NCBI GenBank assembly: GCA_963794615.1
Contig: CAWCEP010000006.1
Span: 868,001-932,000 of the forward strand
DNA: 64,000 bases
Origin: Chersky-840 sp963794615
Lineage (GTDB): Bacteria; Actinomycetota; Acidimicrobiia; Acidimicrobiales; UBA8190
Reading direction: 5' to 3'
Shown: piece by piece, positions 49,991 to 56,569 of the stretch
How positions within the stretch are numbered: position 1 is the first letter of the stretch
How the letters are laid out: each line of letters starts with the position of its first letter
Translations under genes and position numbers: made by a program
The notes under the pieces: generated by a model
Databases searched by the model: none
What the model saw: only the letters and a program-made list of their open reading frames with translations
What the model was told of the DNA's origin: nothing

Positions 49991-50944
49991 CTACGGGTAG
50001 GAGCATGGGGTTGGGGCCGCAAGCCCTATCACAGCGCCACCTACTGCCGTCAGGGTGGGGCCGGGGTTTTGGATGACTTTTAGAACCGCCGGACAAACGG
50101 TCGGTGGCGATGATGGCGGTTCCTCAGGTCCAAAGGTCGACATCAGCTCGTTCGACTGAATCAGGGTGTAGTTCGCCGTCCCCGGCCAAGAAACGATGGC
50201 CACGACTGGGGCGGGCGCGGGTGCACTTCCACTTCCCATAAAGGTGGCGTCTCCGAAGGCAAATACCCCTCCGTCTTCTCCCGCAAGCCAGTAACCGCCA
50301 CCGTCGGGCGAATCGATCCCGATGATCGGTTGGACAGGCCTCACGCCGAGGCCGGGCAAAGCCCCGTAGTAGCGGGCATCACCGAAGGCAAACACGCCCC
50401 CATCAGCCCCGACGAGCCAGTAACCGCCACCGTCGGAGTTGCCAGTCATCCCGACGATCGGGCGTTTCGGGGTCACGCCGAGGCCGGGCAAAGCCCCGTA
50501 GTAGCGGGCATCACCAAAGGCAAACACACCCCCGTCAGCTCCGACGAGCCAATAACCGCCACCGTCGTGCGTTGCAGAGATGCCGACAATCGGCTCCGCC
50601 GGGCTGACGTGAAACCCCGGTAGTGATCCGTAGAACTGGGCGTCACCGAAGGCAAAGACGCCTCCATCCTTGGCTGCTTCCCAGGCGCCGCCCTCATCGG
50701 GGGTCGCAGCGATACCTACCAGTGGGGCCGCGAGGTGCGAGGGAGACCAATTAGGTACTCCGGGTGGTGCAAGTCCAGCCTGAATGGTGCCATTCTCTGA
50801 TATCTCCGCCACCTGTGGATACGTGGTTGCGGACGCCAAGGGCGATCCCAACTGCACGAGGATGAGGGCTAGCACCGCAGTGACTGCAAATGGGATGAGT
50901 CGCTGGCGAGCTTTCATGCCGGCAAGAAAACGCCTCACTGTCAC
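49991..50944 (-). CDS. Secreted protein with four beta-propeller-like 'GGGYWLVGADGGVFAFGDA' repeats
   Basis: A 317-residue protein (or 308 from an ATG at 50917) with an N-terminal signal peptide (RQRLIPFAVTAVLALILVQL to PLASAT). It has four ~45-residue repeats of the pattern PIVGI-(S/T)-DGGGYWLVGADGGVFAFGDARYYGALPGLGV. The two central copies are nearly identical at DNA level (around 50,350-50,430 and 50,483-50,560), a sign of recent duplication. The tail is Pro/Ser-rich with two cysteines. Similar repeats are, from memory, widespread in surface proteins of Acidimicrobiia; no function is established. It is the element's cargo gene and its A+T content is higher than its neighbours'. Confidence 0.75.
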   Translation of the reverse strand: MTVRRFLAGMKARQRLIPFAVTAVLALILVQLGSPLASATTYPQVAEISENGTIQAGLAPPGVPNWSPSHLAAPLVGIAATPDEGGAWEAAKDGGVFAFGDAQFYGSLPGFHVSPAEPIVGISATHDGGGYWLVGADGGVFAFGDARYYGALPGLGVTPKRPIVGMTGNSDGGGYWLVGADGGVFAFGDARYYGALPGLGVRPVQPIIGIDSPDGGGYWLAGEDGGVFAFGDATFMGSGSAPAPAPVVAIVSWPGTANYTLIQSNELMSTFGPEEPPSSPPTVCPAVLKVIQNPGPTLTAVGGAVIGLAAPTPCSYP

Positions 50945-51133
50945 AGGCTACCCGCCCATATTCGGGGTTCTCGATCGATGCCGCATACCTTTCGGCCTCG
51001 GCTGGCTCCGTTGATCGTGCACGGAAATTCCAGCCCGTGACAATTCCGTGCGGGGGGTATCCCACGCCGGTATCTCTTGCCAGGGCATCGGGTGTCGTCC
51101 GACCACTTCAGCGGATGACCACTCATGGCGGGC
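50945..51133. other. Non-coding gap between the Rep gene and the repeat-protein gene
   Basis: 189 bp of comparatively A+T-rich sequence that would hold the promoter of the secreted repeat protein. No defined signal could be assigned. Confidence 0.35.
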
Positions 51134-52015
51134 TCAACCGGCGTCGTCCTCAGCCCAGGTCCGGAGCTTCTCGGAGAAAGCGAATCCGTCAGCGAGGCTG
51201 GTGACTGTGATGCCATCGAGCGACAGCTCGCGTCGGCGGGGCACGAGTCTTCCGGACTGGTCTCGGATCCGCACCTTCACCCCGGCCACGTCGTCCCGTT
51301 TTCGACGGAGCACCCGGCGCATCTTGACGAATTCAGCCTCGGACAGCTCGCTGCGGATCTCGATGGGATCGATTCCCCACACGTCCCACCACTTGACTCC
51401 TTCGAAGCCATTCGGTGCGAGCTTCTGCCCCAGCTTGCCCGACTCACGCCAGAAATAGTCACCCACCCGTTTCGCATCTCGCTCGTCCTCCTTGTAGGCG
51501 TCGTAGAAGCAGGGCCGGATGTGGACACCTCGGCGCCGGTGGTGAAGGTCACCCGACCTGACGATCTCCCACCACGCGTCGCGTGCCCAGTACCAGACAG
51601 GACTGCGCGTGCCGGGGTCGTGCCAGAGCTCGGCGTCAGACGGTAACCCGATGTAGAGATGGAAGTGGGGGGCGAACCGCTGTCGCATAGGCCGGTGGCT
51701 TCGCGGCTGGAACTCGAGGACCCAGACCCCTCGAGGTTGTCCCCACCGGCGTCGCCACCGCTCGCGAAATGCCCGGAGATGTCGTTTGAGTGTCATGCCG
51801 TCGGGACACCACGTGCGCCAATCCGCCGGGTAGGTGAGCGTGATCATCATGGGGCGCTCGATCTCGGCCCAGGGCAACGCGTTCCACGTCCAGCGCATCT
51901 GGCGCCGAGCTTTGGCTGTAAAGCCCGTCACCAGACTTCCCTTGCGTCCAGTGGGACGTCCGATCCTGCCACCGTCGCGCGGCGCCGAACCCTGCCACCT
52001 CGAAGCGAGCTTCAT
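51134..52015 (-). CDS. Rolling-circle replication initiator, HUH endonuclease
   Basis: A 293-residue Rep protein. Motif I is MMITLTYPADW, the metal-binding HUH motif is FAPHFHLYIGLP (His-Phe-His), and a catalytic-tyrosine segment is RVGDYFWRESGKLGQK. The order and spacing are those of HUH replication initiators of plasmids and filamentous-phage-like elements, which nick one strand at an origin and remain bound through tyrosine. The start is uncertain: the ATG at 52015 begins the conserved part, GTGs at about 52,054 and an in-frame start at 52,198 are possible. It lets the excised circle replicate or generate single strands. The nick site was not located. Confidence 0.82.
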   Translation of the reverse strand: MKLASRWQGSAPRDGGRIGRPTGRKGSLVTGFTAKARRQMRWTWNALPWAEIERPMMITLTYPADWRTWCPDGMTLKRHLRAFRERWRRRWGQPRGVWVLEFQPRSHRPMRQRFAPHFHLYIGLPSDAELWHDPGTRSPVWYWARDAWWEIVRSGDLHHRRRGVHIRPCFYDAYKEDERDAKRVGDYFWRESGKLGQKLAPNGFEGVKWWDVWGIDPIEIRSELSEAEFVKMRRVLRRKRDDVAGVKVRIRDQSGRLVPRRRELSLDGITVTSLADGFAFSEKLRTWAEDDAG

Positions 52016-52375
52016 GCCGCCCGGTGTGGCCACGACCACGTGCCGGCGCACGCCAGCGCCCTCGCGGGGGGGGTTCGATCTCCACGGTGCCACCCTCGGA
52101 CGCGGGTGTGACGCTCGAAGGGCCGCATCTCGACCGTGTTGGCGGCGGCATAGGGCAGGGGCGGACGCCAATGGACCGCAGTGGACACCACTGGACAATT
52201 CGGGAGGTTTCAGAATTTCTTTTCGAGTCTGATCTCCGAGGCCCGGGCCTCGACGCCTTGACGGCGCTCGGCCCGGGCCGGAACGGGTCGGAACCGGCGC
52301 ACGAGGCTCGCACCGTCCAGGGGCGCCGGGAATCGTCTCCGACCGTCACAGGTCGTCGGTACCGTCCGCGCCGTC

Positions 52376-52756
52376 ATGGCGTCACTGCTCGTGCTCCGCG
52401 GAGAGGATCCACCTGACGACGCGGCTGTGGTCGTCCGGGGCGGGGAGCACGGGCTCGACGACGACGTGCTCCGGCGGACTGCGGAGCGCACCTTCGAGGA
52501 CTACGGGTTCCACGGGGTGTCGGTGTTCGTGGCCCTGGACGGGGCCGTGGCGCGTCTGTGCGCCCAAGTGGACGAGGTCCGCCGCTACGGACAGGTACGG
52601 CTCTCCACCGTGGGCCGGCTCCGCCAGGCCGGGTTCACCCTCTTGTCCACCGGGCGCACGCCGCATTTCGACATCGCGCTCCCCGATCTCGCCGATACGA
52701 CGCTCGGCCACCTCAGGGCGGCCTCCGGTCCTCCGACAGCCAATCCGGGCCGGTGA
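52376..52756 (+). CDS. Small hypothetical protein, first of a two-gene cassette
   Basis: 126 residues, not firmly recognised. It contains LLVLRGEDPPDDAAVVVRGG, YGFHGVSVFVALDGAVARLC and a C-terminal part LRQAGFTLLSTGRTPHFDIA. I recall similar short proteins encoded in pairs on actinobacterial chromosomes and mobile elements, but cannot assign a function. No signal peptide or membrane span. It is followed 33 bp later by a second small gene on the same strand. A role in stabilising the element (toxin-antitoxin-like) or in Rep control is only a guess. Confidence 0.6.
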   Translation: MASLLVLRGEDPPDDAAVVVRGGEHGLDDDVLRRTAERTFEDYGFHGVSVFVALDGAVARLCAQVDEVRRYGQVRLSTVGRLRQAGFTLLSTGRTPHFDIALPDLADTTLGHLRAASGPPTANPGR

Positions 52757-52789
52757 CGTGAGCACCCCGGCGGTGGGAGAATGAGAGGC

Positions 52790-53047
52790 GTGACAGAGGA
52801 TCGCCGGTGGGACCTCTGGGTCGACTTCCACCGCGTCGACGCGGACGGCCTGACCCATGCCAGCCTGAAGGACGCCACAGAGGGGGCGACCATCGAGCCG
52901 GGCCGCTATGTGACCGTGGGTGACGAGGACGCTGATCCCGCTGTGGCCCAAGTGGTCGAGGTCAAAGCGAACGGGGTGGTGCTCCTGCGGGTCCTGCCCG
53001 GCCATGCCGACGAGCACCTCGACCTCCTGGGACGTTCGTCCGCCTGA
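52790..53047 (+). CDS. Small hypothetical protein, second of a two-gene cassette
   Basis: About 85 residues starting at GTG (TEDRRWDLWVDFHRVDADGL) with an ATG 9 nt upstream as alternative. It is acidic and probably all-beta: IEPGRYVTVGDEDADPAVAQ, VVEVKANGVVLLRVLPGHAD. No membrane segment or known motif. Its composition (small acidic partner after a small enzyme-like protein) is compatible with an antitoxin or accessory subunit, but nothing in the sequence proves this. Confidence 0.6.
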   Translation: MTEDRRWDLWVDFHRVDADGLTHASLKDATEGATIEPGRYVTVGDEDADPAVAQVVEVKANGVVLLRVLPGHADEHLDLLGRSSA

Positions 53048-53150
53048 GACCGGGTGGGGGGGCGGCGGTTGGCACGCCCCCATGTCGCTCGTCAAGGGCT
53101 GCGCAAGCAGGGGTAATTTCGGGGATCCGGCCGGCCGCTCCCCCCTGCCC

Positions 53151-53181
53151 TTGACGTCACGCCGGGGCCGTGCGGCATGCT
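53151..53181 (+). promoter_or_regulatory. Outward promoter at the right end of the element (integrase promoter in the circle)
   Basis: TTGACG at 53151-53156 and CATGCT at 53176-53181 with a 19-bp spacer (18 if GCATGC is taken). The hexamers resemble the two rpoB promoters (TTGACG; TATGCT). In the circular form it would transcribe the integrase; in the integrated form it points at rplC and the rest of the S10 operon. Confidence 0.5.
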
Positions 53182-53219
53182 GTCAGGCCTCGACGTCGAG
53201 ACGCCGAGGCGCTCATCGA

Positions 53220-53225
53220 AAGGAG
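53220..53225 (+). promoter_or_regulatory. Shine-Dalgarno for the separated integrase start
   Basis: AAGGAG, 5 nt before the ATG at 53231. It is among the best ribosome-binding sites in the window, yet in the integrated state the reading frame behind it ends after 52 codons. Confidence 0.7.
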
Positions 53226-53230
53226 CCCTG

Positions 53231-53389
53231 ATGACGACGGCTGGATCGCAGCGTGCAGCTTTGGCGCTGATTACATCAAGATCCAGAACGTCTGAGCCCG
53301 CCGCACCCCGTGGCCCGGGGTGCAATGCGGGTGGCAGGCCCCGAACCCATGGTGTAACGTCGCAGGTCGGGCCGATTTCGGCCCTGTAG
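53231..53389 (+). CDS. 5' end of the integrase gene, truncated by integration (52-aa frame in the chromosome)
   Basis: ATG followed by TTAGSQRAALALITSRSRT, reaching attR in the same frame relative to the att core as the integrase body has at attL (codons TCA AGA T-C AGA ACG). Joining 53,231-53,282 to 48,841 onward gives one uninterrupted integrase of about 350 residues. In the integrated chromosome the frame instead runs out into the rplC leader (SEPAAPRGPGCNAGG to VTSQVGPISAL) and stops at 53,389, giving a short leader peptide at most. Confidence 0.75.
   Translation: MTTAGSQRAALALITSRSRTSEPAAPRGPGCNAGGRPRTHGVTSQVGPISAL
53275..53291 (+). repeat. attR: right attachment site, original rpsJ 3' end
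   Basis: ATCAAGAT, C, CAGAACGT followed by CTGA. Read in the rpsJ frame it gives IKIQNV and a stop, i.e. the displaced 3' end of S10. It differs from attL at the central base and just beyond the repeat (GTCTGA versus GTGTAA). Confidence 0.85.
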
Positions 53390-53590
53390 GCCGAATCGAC
53401 GTCTCCGAGCGCCTGCCGGCATTTCAGGTAGGGACCTCGGGGCAGAACCTGGCGAGCGCTCCGCTCCGGGCTTCCCGGGCGGAGCGTTGGCATGCGAACC
53501 GGGCGCCGGTGACGGTGCCGAAGAACCGAACCAGGCGTGCCGCGCGTTGGCGGCCGCTCCAGCATGAGGACGGAAGGGACCCCATCCACC
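53292..53590 (+). promoter_or_regulatory. rplC leader region with hairpins
   Basis: 299 bp between attR and rplC without a convincing gene apart from the end of the truncated integrase frame. It contains GGGCCG-ATTT-CGGCCC near 53,375 and a strong 13-bp hairpin with one bulged T at 53,457-53,486 (CGCTCCGC, CCGGG, loop CTT, CCCGG, GCGGAGCG). No U-tract follows. Before integration this was the rpsJ-rplC spacer, so the structures may be native operon regulation. Confidence 0.5.
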
Positions 53591-54247
53591 GTGGCGACCA
53601 AGGCGATCGTCGGCGAGAAGGTCGGCATGACCCAGGTCTGGGACGAGCACAACCGCGCCATCCCGGTGACGGTGCTCAAGATCGCGCCCCTGCGCGTGGT
53701 GCAGGTCAAGACGCCCGAGCGCGAGGGGTACGCCGCCCTCCAGGTGACGTGGGGTGTGCAGCGCTCGTCCTCGCTCAACAAGCCCGAGCAGGGCCACTTC
53801 AGCGCGGCCGGGGTGGAGCCGGGCCGGCATCTGGTGGAGCTCCGCCTCGATGACGCCAGCGGGTACGAGGTCGGCCAGCAGCTCACCGCCGACCTCATGA
53901 GCGCGGGCGAGCGCGTCGACGCCATCGCCGTCTCCAAGGGCAAGGGATTCGCCGGCGCCATGAAACGGCACAACTTCAAGGGCCAGGGCGCGGGGCACGG
54001 CAACCACAAGAAGCACCGCTCCCCGGGATCGATCGGGGCCTGTGCCACGCCCTCCCGGGTCTTCAAGGGGACCCGCATGGCGGGGCGGATGGGTGGGCAC
54101 CAGGTCACCACGCTCAACCTCGAGGTGGTCCAGGCCGACGCCGAGCGCGAGCTGATCCTCGTACGCGGCGCCGTCCCCGGCCCCCGAGGCGGCATGGTCG
54201 TCCTGCGCAACACCGTCAAGGGCACGAACGGGGTGAGCGTCTCATGA
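53591..54247 (+). CDS. rplC: 50S ribosomal protein L3
   Basis: A 218-residue early-assembly protein near the peptidyl transferase centre. It begins ATKAIVGEKVGMTQVWDEHN (GTG start, aligned to the family) and contains VSKGKGFAGAMKRHNFKGQG and GTRMAGRMGGHQVTTLNLEV. In-frame upstream starts at 53,564 and 53,537 are less likely. It is now the first gene of the displaced part of the S10 operon; its stop overlaps the rplD start. Confidence 0.97.
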   Translation: MATKAIVGEKVGMTQVWDEHNRAIPVTVLKIAPLRVVQVKTPEREGYAALQVTWGVQRSSSLNKPEQGHFSAAGVEPGRHLVELRLDDASGYEVGQQLTADLMSAGERVDAIAVSKGKGFAGAMKRHNFKGQGAGHGNHKKHRSPGSIGACATPSRVFKGTRMAGRMGGHQVTTLNLEVVQADAERELILVRGAVPGPRGGMVVLRNTVKGTNGVSVS

Positions 54248-55125
54248 CGACCGCCACCCTCGACTCCCCCAGTGGGCAGCGTCGTCGGGTGCGGCCCGAG
54301 CCCGAGCACCGCACCGTCGAGCGCCGGCGGATCGACGGCACCGTGATCGACACCGTCACCCTCGACCCGCAGATCTTCGGCCTCGAGCCCAACAAGGCCG
54401 TGCTCCACCAGGTGATCACCGCCCAGCTCGCGGCCGCCCGGGCCGGCACCCAGTCGACCCGCACCCGGGCCGAGGTCTCCGGTGGTGGCGCCAAGCCCTT
54501 CCGCCAAAAGGGCACGGGCCGCGCCCGGCAGGGCTCGACCCGGTCTCCGCAGTGGTCGGGTGGTGGGGTGGCGCTGGGGCCCAAGCCCCGCTCCTACCAC
54601 CAGCGCACCCCCAAGAAGATGATCCGCCTCGCCCTGTACTCGGCCCTCTCGGACCGGGCGTCGGAGAACAAGGTCGTGGTCGTCGACGAGTGGTCGTTCC
54701 CGGCCCCGAGGACCAAGGACGCCGTGGCGGCCCTGGCCGCGCTCGAGCTGACTGGCCGGGTGCTCGTCGTGCTCGACCCTCAAGACGGGATCCCCGATCG
54801 TTCGTTCGCCAACCTGCGTGAGGTCCAGACCATGCAGGTCAGCGAGCTCAACGCCTACGACGTGCTCAAGAGCGACTGGGTGGTGTTCACCGACGCCACC
54901 CTGCCGGGGGAGACGACCCCGGCGGCGACCAAGCCCGCCGCCACTCGCAAGCCTCGGCGCGCCCCCCAGCGCAAGCCCGCTGCCGCTGCCGACGACGCCG
55001 CCGCTGCCGACGAGAGCGGCGTCGAGCGTGCCGTCGACGGGACCGCCGAGGTCGAGACCCAGTCCACCGCCGTCGCCGACGCCGACGACGGGCCTGACGC
55101 CGACGCCGACGGGAGTGACGCATGA
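54244..55125 (+). CDS. rplD: 50S ribosomal protein L4 with long C-terminal tail
   Basis: A 293-residue L4. The core is FGLEPNKAVLHQVITAQLAA, TRTRAEVSGGGAKPFRQKGT, GRARQGSTRSPQWSGGGVAL (the exit-tunnel loop) and VLKSDWVVFTDATL. It has an N-terminal extension of about 30 residues and an Ala/Asp/Glu-rich tail of about 75 residues beyond the usual end. In E. coli L4 represses the S10 operon through its leader; here the leader is separated from rplC by the element. Confidence 0.97.
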   Translation: MTTATLDSPSGQRRRVRPEPEHRTVERRRIDGTVIDTVTLDPQIFGLEPNKAVLHQVITAQLAAARAGTQSTRTRAEVSGGGAKPFRQKGTGRARQGSTRSPQWSGGGVALGPKPRSYHQRTPKKMIRLALYSALSDRASENKVVVVDEWSFPAPRTKDAVAALAALELTGRVLVVLDPQDGIPDRSFANLREVQTMQVSELNAYDVLKSDWVVFTDATLPGETTPAATKPAATRKPRRAPQRKPAAAADDAAAADESGVERAVDGTAEVETQSTAVADADDGPDADADGSDA

Positions 55126-55415
55126 AGAACGCCGAGCAGGTCCTGGTGCGGCCCGTCGTGTCGGAGAAGTCCTACGCCCTCATGGAAGACGGCGCCTATG
55201 TCTTCGTGGTGGCGCCGGACGCCACCAAGATCGACGTCCGTCACGCCGTCGAGCAGGTGTTCGGTGTGCGGGTGAAGAGCGTGAACACCCTGAACCGCAA
55301 GGGGAAGAAGCGCCGCAACCGCAAGACCAACACGGTCGGGACGCGTTCCGACACCAAGCGCGCCGTGGTCACGCTCGCCGGTGGCGACAAGATCGACCTG
55401 TTCGAGAAGAGCTGA
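55122..55415 (+). CDS. rplW: 50S ribosomal protein L23
   Basis: A 97-residue exit-tunnel protein that docks trigger factor and SRP. Motifs are EQVLVRPVVSEKSYALMEDG, ATKIDVRHAVEQVFGVRVKS and KGKKRRNRKTNTVGTRSDTK. It overlaps rplD by 4 bp (ATGA). Confidence 0.98.
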   Translation: MKNAEQVLVRPVVSEKSYALMEDGAYVFVVAPDATKIDVRHAVEQVFGVRVKSVNTLNRKGKKRRNRKTNTVGTRSDTKRAVVTLAGGDKIDLFEKS

Positions 55416-55428
55416 GAGGTCTCCTCCG

Positions 55429-56265
55429 ATGGCCCTGCGTAAACGCAAGCCGACCAGTGCCGGTCGCCGCTTCCAAACCGCCTCCGACTTCTCCGAGATC
55501 ACCCGGTCCAAGCCCGAGCGCTCGCTCGTCGTGCCCAAGCCCGGCACCGGCGGCCGCAACAGCTACGGGCGCAAGACGGCGCGCCACCGCGGCAGTGGCC
55601 ACAAGCAGCAGTACCGCCTGGTGGACTTCAAGCGGGACAAGGATGGCGTGCCCGCCAAGGTGGCGGCCATCGAGTACGACCCCAACCGCAACGCCCGTAT
55701 CGCTCTCCTGCACTACTACGACGGCGAGAAGCGGTACATCCTCGCCCCCGCCCAGGTCCAGGTGGGAGACGTGCTGGCCAGTGGTCAGGGCTCGGAGATC
55801 CGGCCCGGCAACGCGCTCCCGCTGCGCTACATCCCGGTGGGGTCGACGGTGCACAACGTCGAGCTGCGTCCCGGACAAGGCGGCAAGCTGGCCCGGGGCG
55901 CGGGGATGAGTGCGCAGCTGGTGGCCAAAGAGGGTCAGTTCGCCACCCTGCGCCTCCCCTCCACCGAGATGCGCCGTGTGCCCATCGACTGCAGGGGGAC
56001 CCTCGGCGAAGTCGGCAACGCCGAGGCCGAACTGATCTCGATCGGCAAGGCGGGCCGGAACCGGTGGAAGGGCGTCCGTCCCCAGACCCGGGGCGTCGCC
56101 ATGAACCCCGTCGACCACCCCCTCGGTGGTGGCGAGGGCAAGTCGTCGGGAGGCCGGCACCCGGTGTCGCCGTGGGGAAAGCCCGAGGGCCGGACCCGGT
56201 CGCGTCACAAGCGGTCGGATCAGATGATCGTGCGCCGCCGCCGCAGTCGTGGGGCGCGGCGATGA
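55429..56265 (+). CDS. rplB: 50S ribosomal protein L2
   Basis: A 278-residue protein needed for subunit joining. It starts MALRKRKPTSAGRRFQTASD and contains RNSYGRKTARHRGSGHKQQY and NPVDHPLGGGEGKSSGGRHP, with the conserved histidine near the peptidyl transferase centre. The ATG at 55429 is taken; the in-frame start at 55381 lies inside rplW. Confidence 0.98.
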   Translation: MALRKRKPTSAGRRFQTASDFSEITRSKPERSLVVPKPGTGGRNSYGRKTARHRGSGHKQQYRLVDFKRDKDGVPAKVAAIEYDPNRNARIALLHYYDGEKRYILAPAQVQVGDVLASGQGSEIRPGNALPLRYIPVGSTVHNVELRPGQGGKLARGAGMSAQLVAKEGQFATLRLPSTEMRRVPIDCRGTLGEVGNAEAELISIGKAGRNRWKGVRPQTRGVAMNPVDHPLGGGEGKSSGGRHPVSPWGKPEGRTRSRHKRSDQMIVRRRRSRGARR

Positions 56266-56289
56266 CCGGAGTCGAAGGAGCACTGCCGC

Positions 56290-56568
56290 ATGCCGCGTAG
56301 CCTCAAGAAGGGGCCCTTCGTGGACGACCACCTGCTCAAGAAGGTGGACGCCCTCAACGCCACCAACGAGAAGCGCGTGATCAAGACCTGGTCACGACGG
56401 TCCACGATCATCCCCGACATGGTGGGCCACACCATCGCCGTCCACGACGGGCGCAAGCACGTGCCCGTGTACATCACCGAGTCGATGGTGGGCCACAAGC
56501 TCGGCGAATTCGCCATGACGCGCACCTTCCGGTACCACGCCGGTCAGGAACGGCAAGCGAGGCGATGA
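56290..56568 (+). CDS. rpsS: 30S ribosomal protein S19
   Basis: A 92-residue head protein. Motifs are PRSLKKGPFVDDHLLKKVDA, KTWSRRSTIIPDMVGHTIAV and FAMTRTFRYHAGQERQARR. Normal length; AAGGAG lies upstream. Confidence 0.98.
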   Translation: MPRSLKKGPFVDDHLLKKVDALNATNEKRVIKTWSRRSTIIPDMVGHTIAVHDGRKHVPVYITESMVGHKLGEFAMTRTFRYHAGQERQARR

Positions 56569-56569
56569 C

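Larger units (their letters stand above)
48833..53291 (+). mobile_element. 4.44-kb integrative element inserted in the 3' end of rpsJ
   Basis: The element is bounded by two copies of an rpsJ-3' sequence 4,442 bp apart and splits the otherwise contiguous S10 operon. Its contents in order are a tyrosine recombinase without start codon (plus), a secreted repeat protein (minus), an HUH replication protein (minus), two small unknown genes (plus) and a promoter plus start codon reading outwards at the right end. Size, recombinase and Rep gene fit a small replicative integrative element or a plasmid captured in the chromosome. No relaxase, TraB/FtsK translocase or phage structural gene is present, so any transfer would need a helper. 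Confidence 0.88.

Noticed and set aside
50350..50560. Direct repeats resembling a CRISPR or minisatellite
   Set aside because: The repeats are about 135 nt apart, in frame, and encode the repeating unit of a secreted protein; there are no short unique spacers or cas genes.
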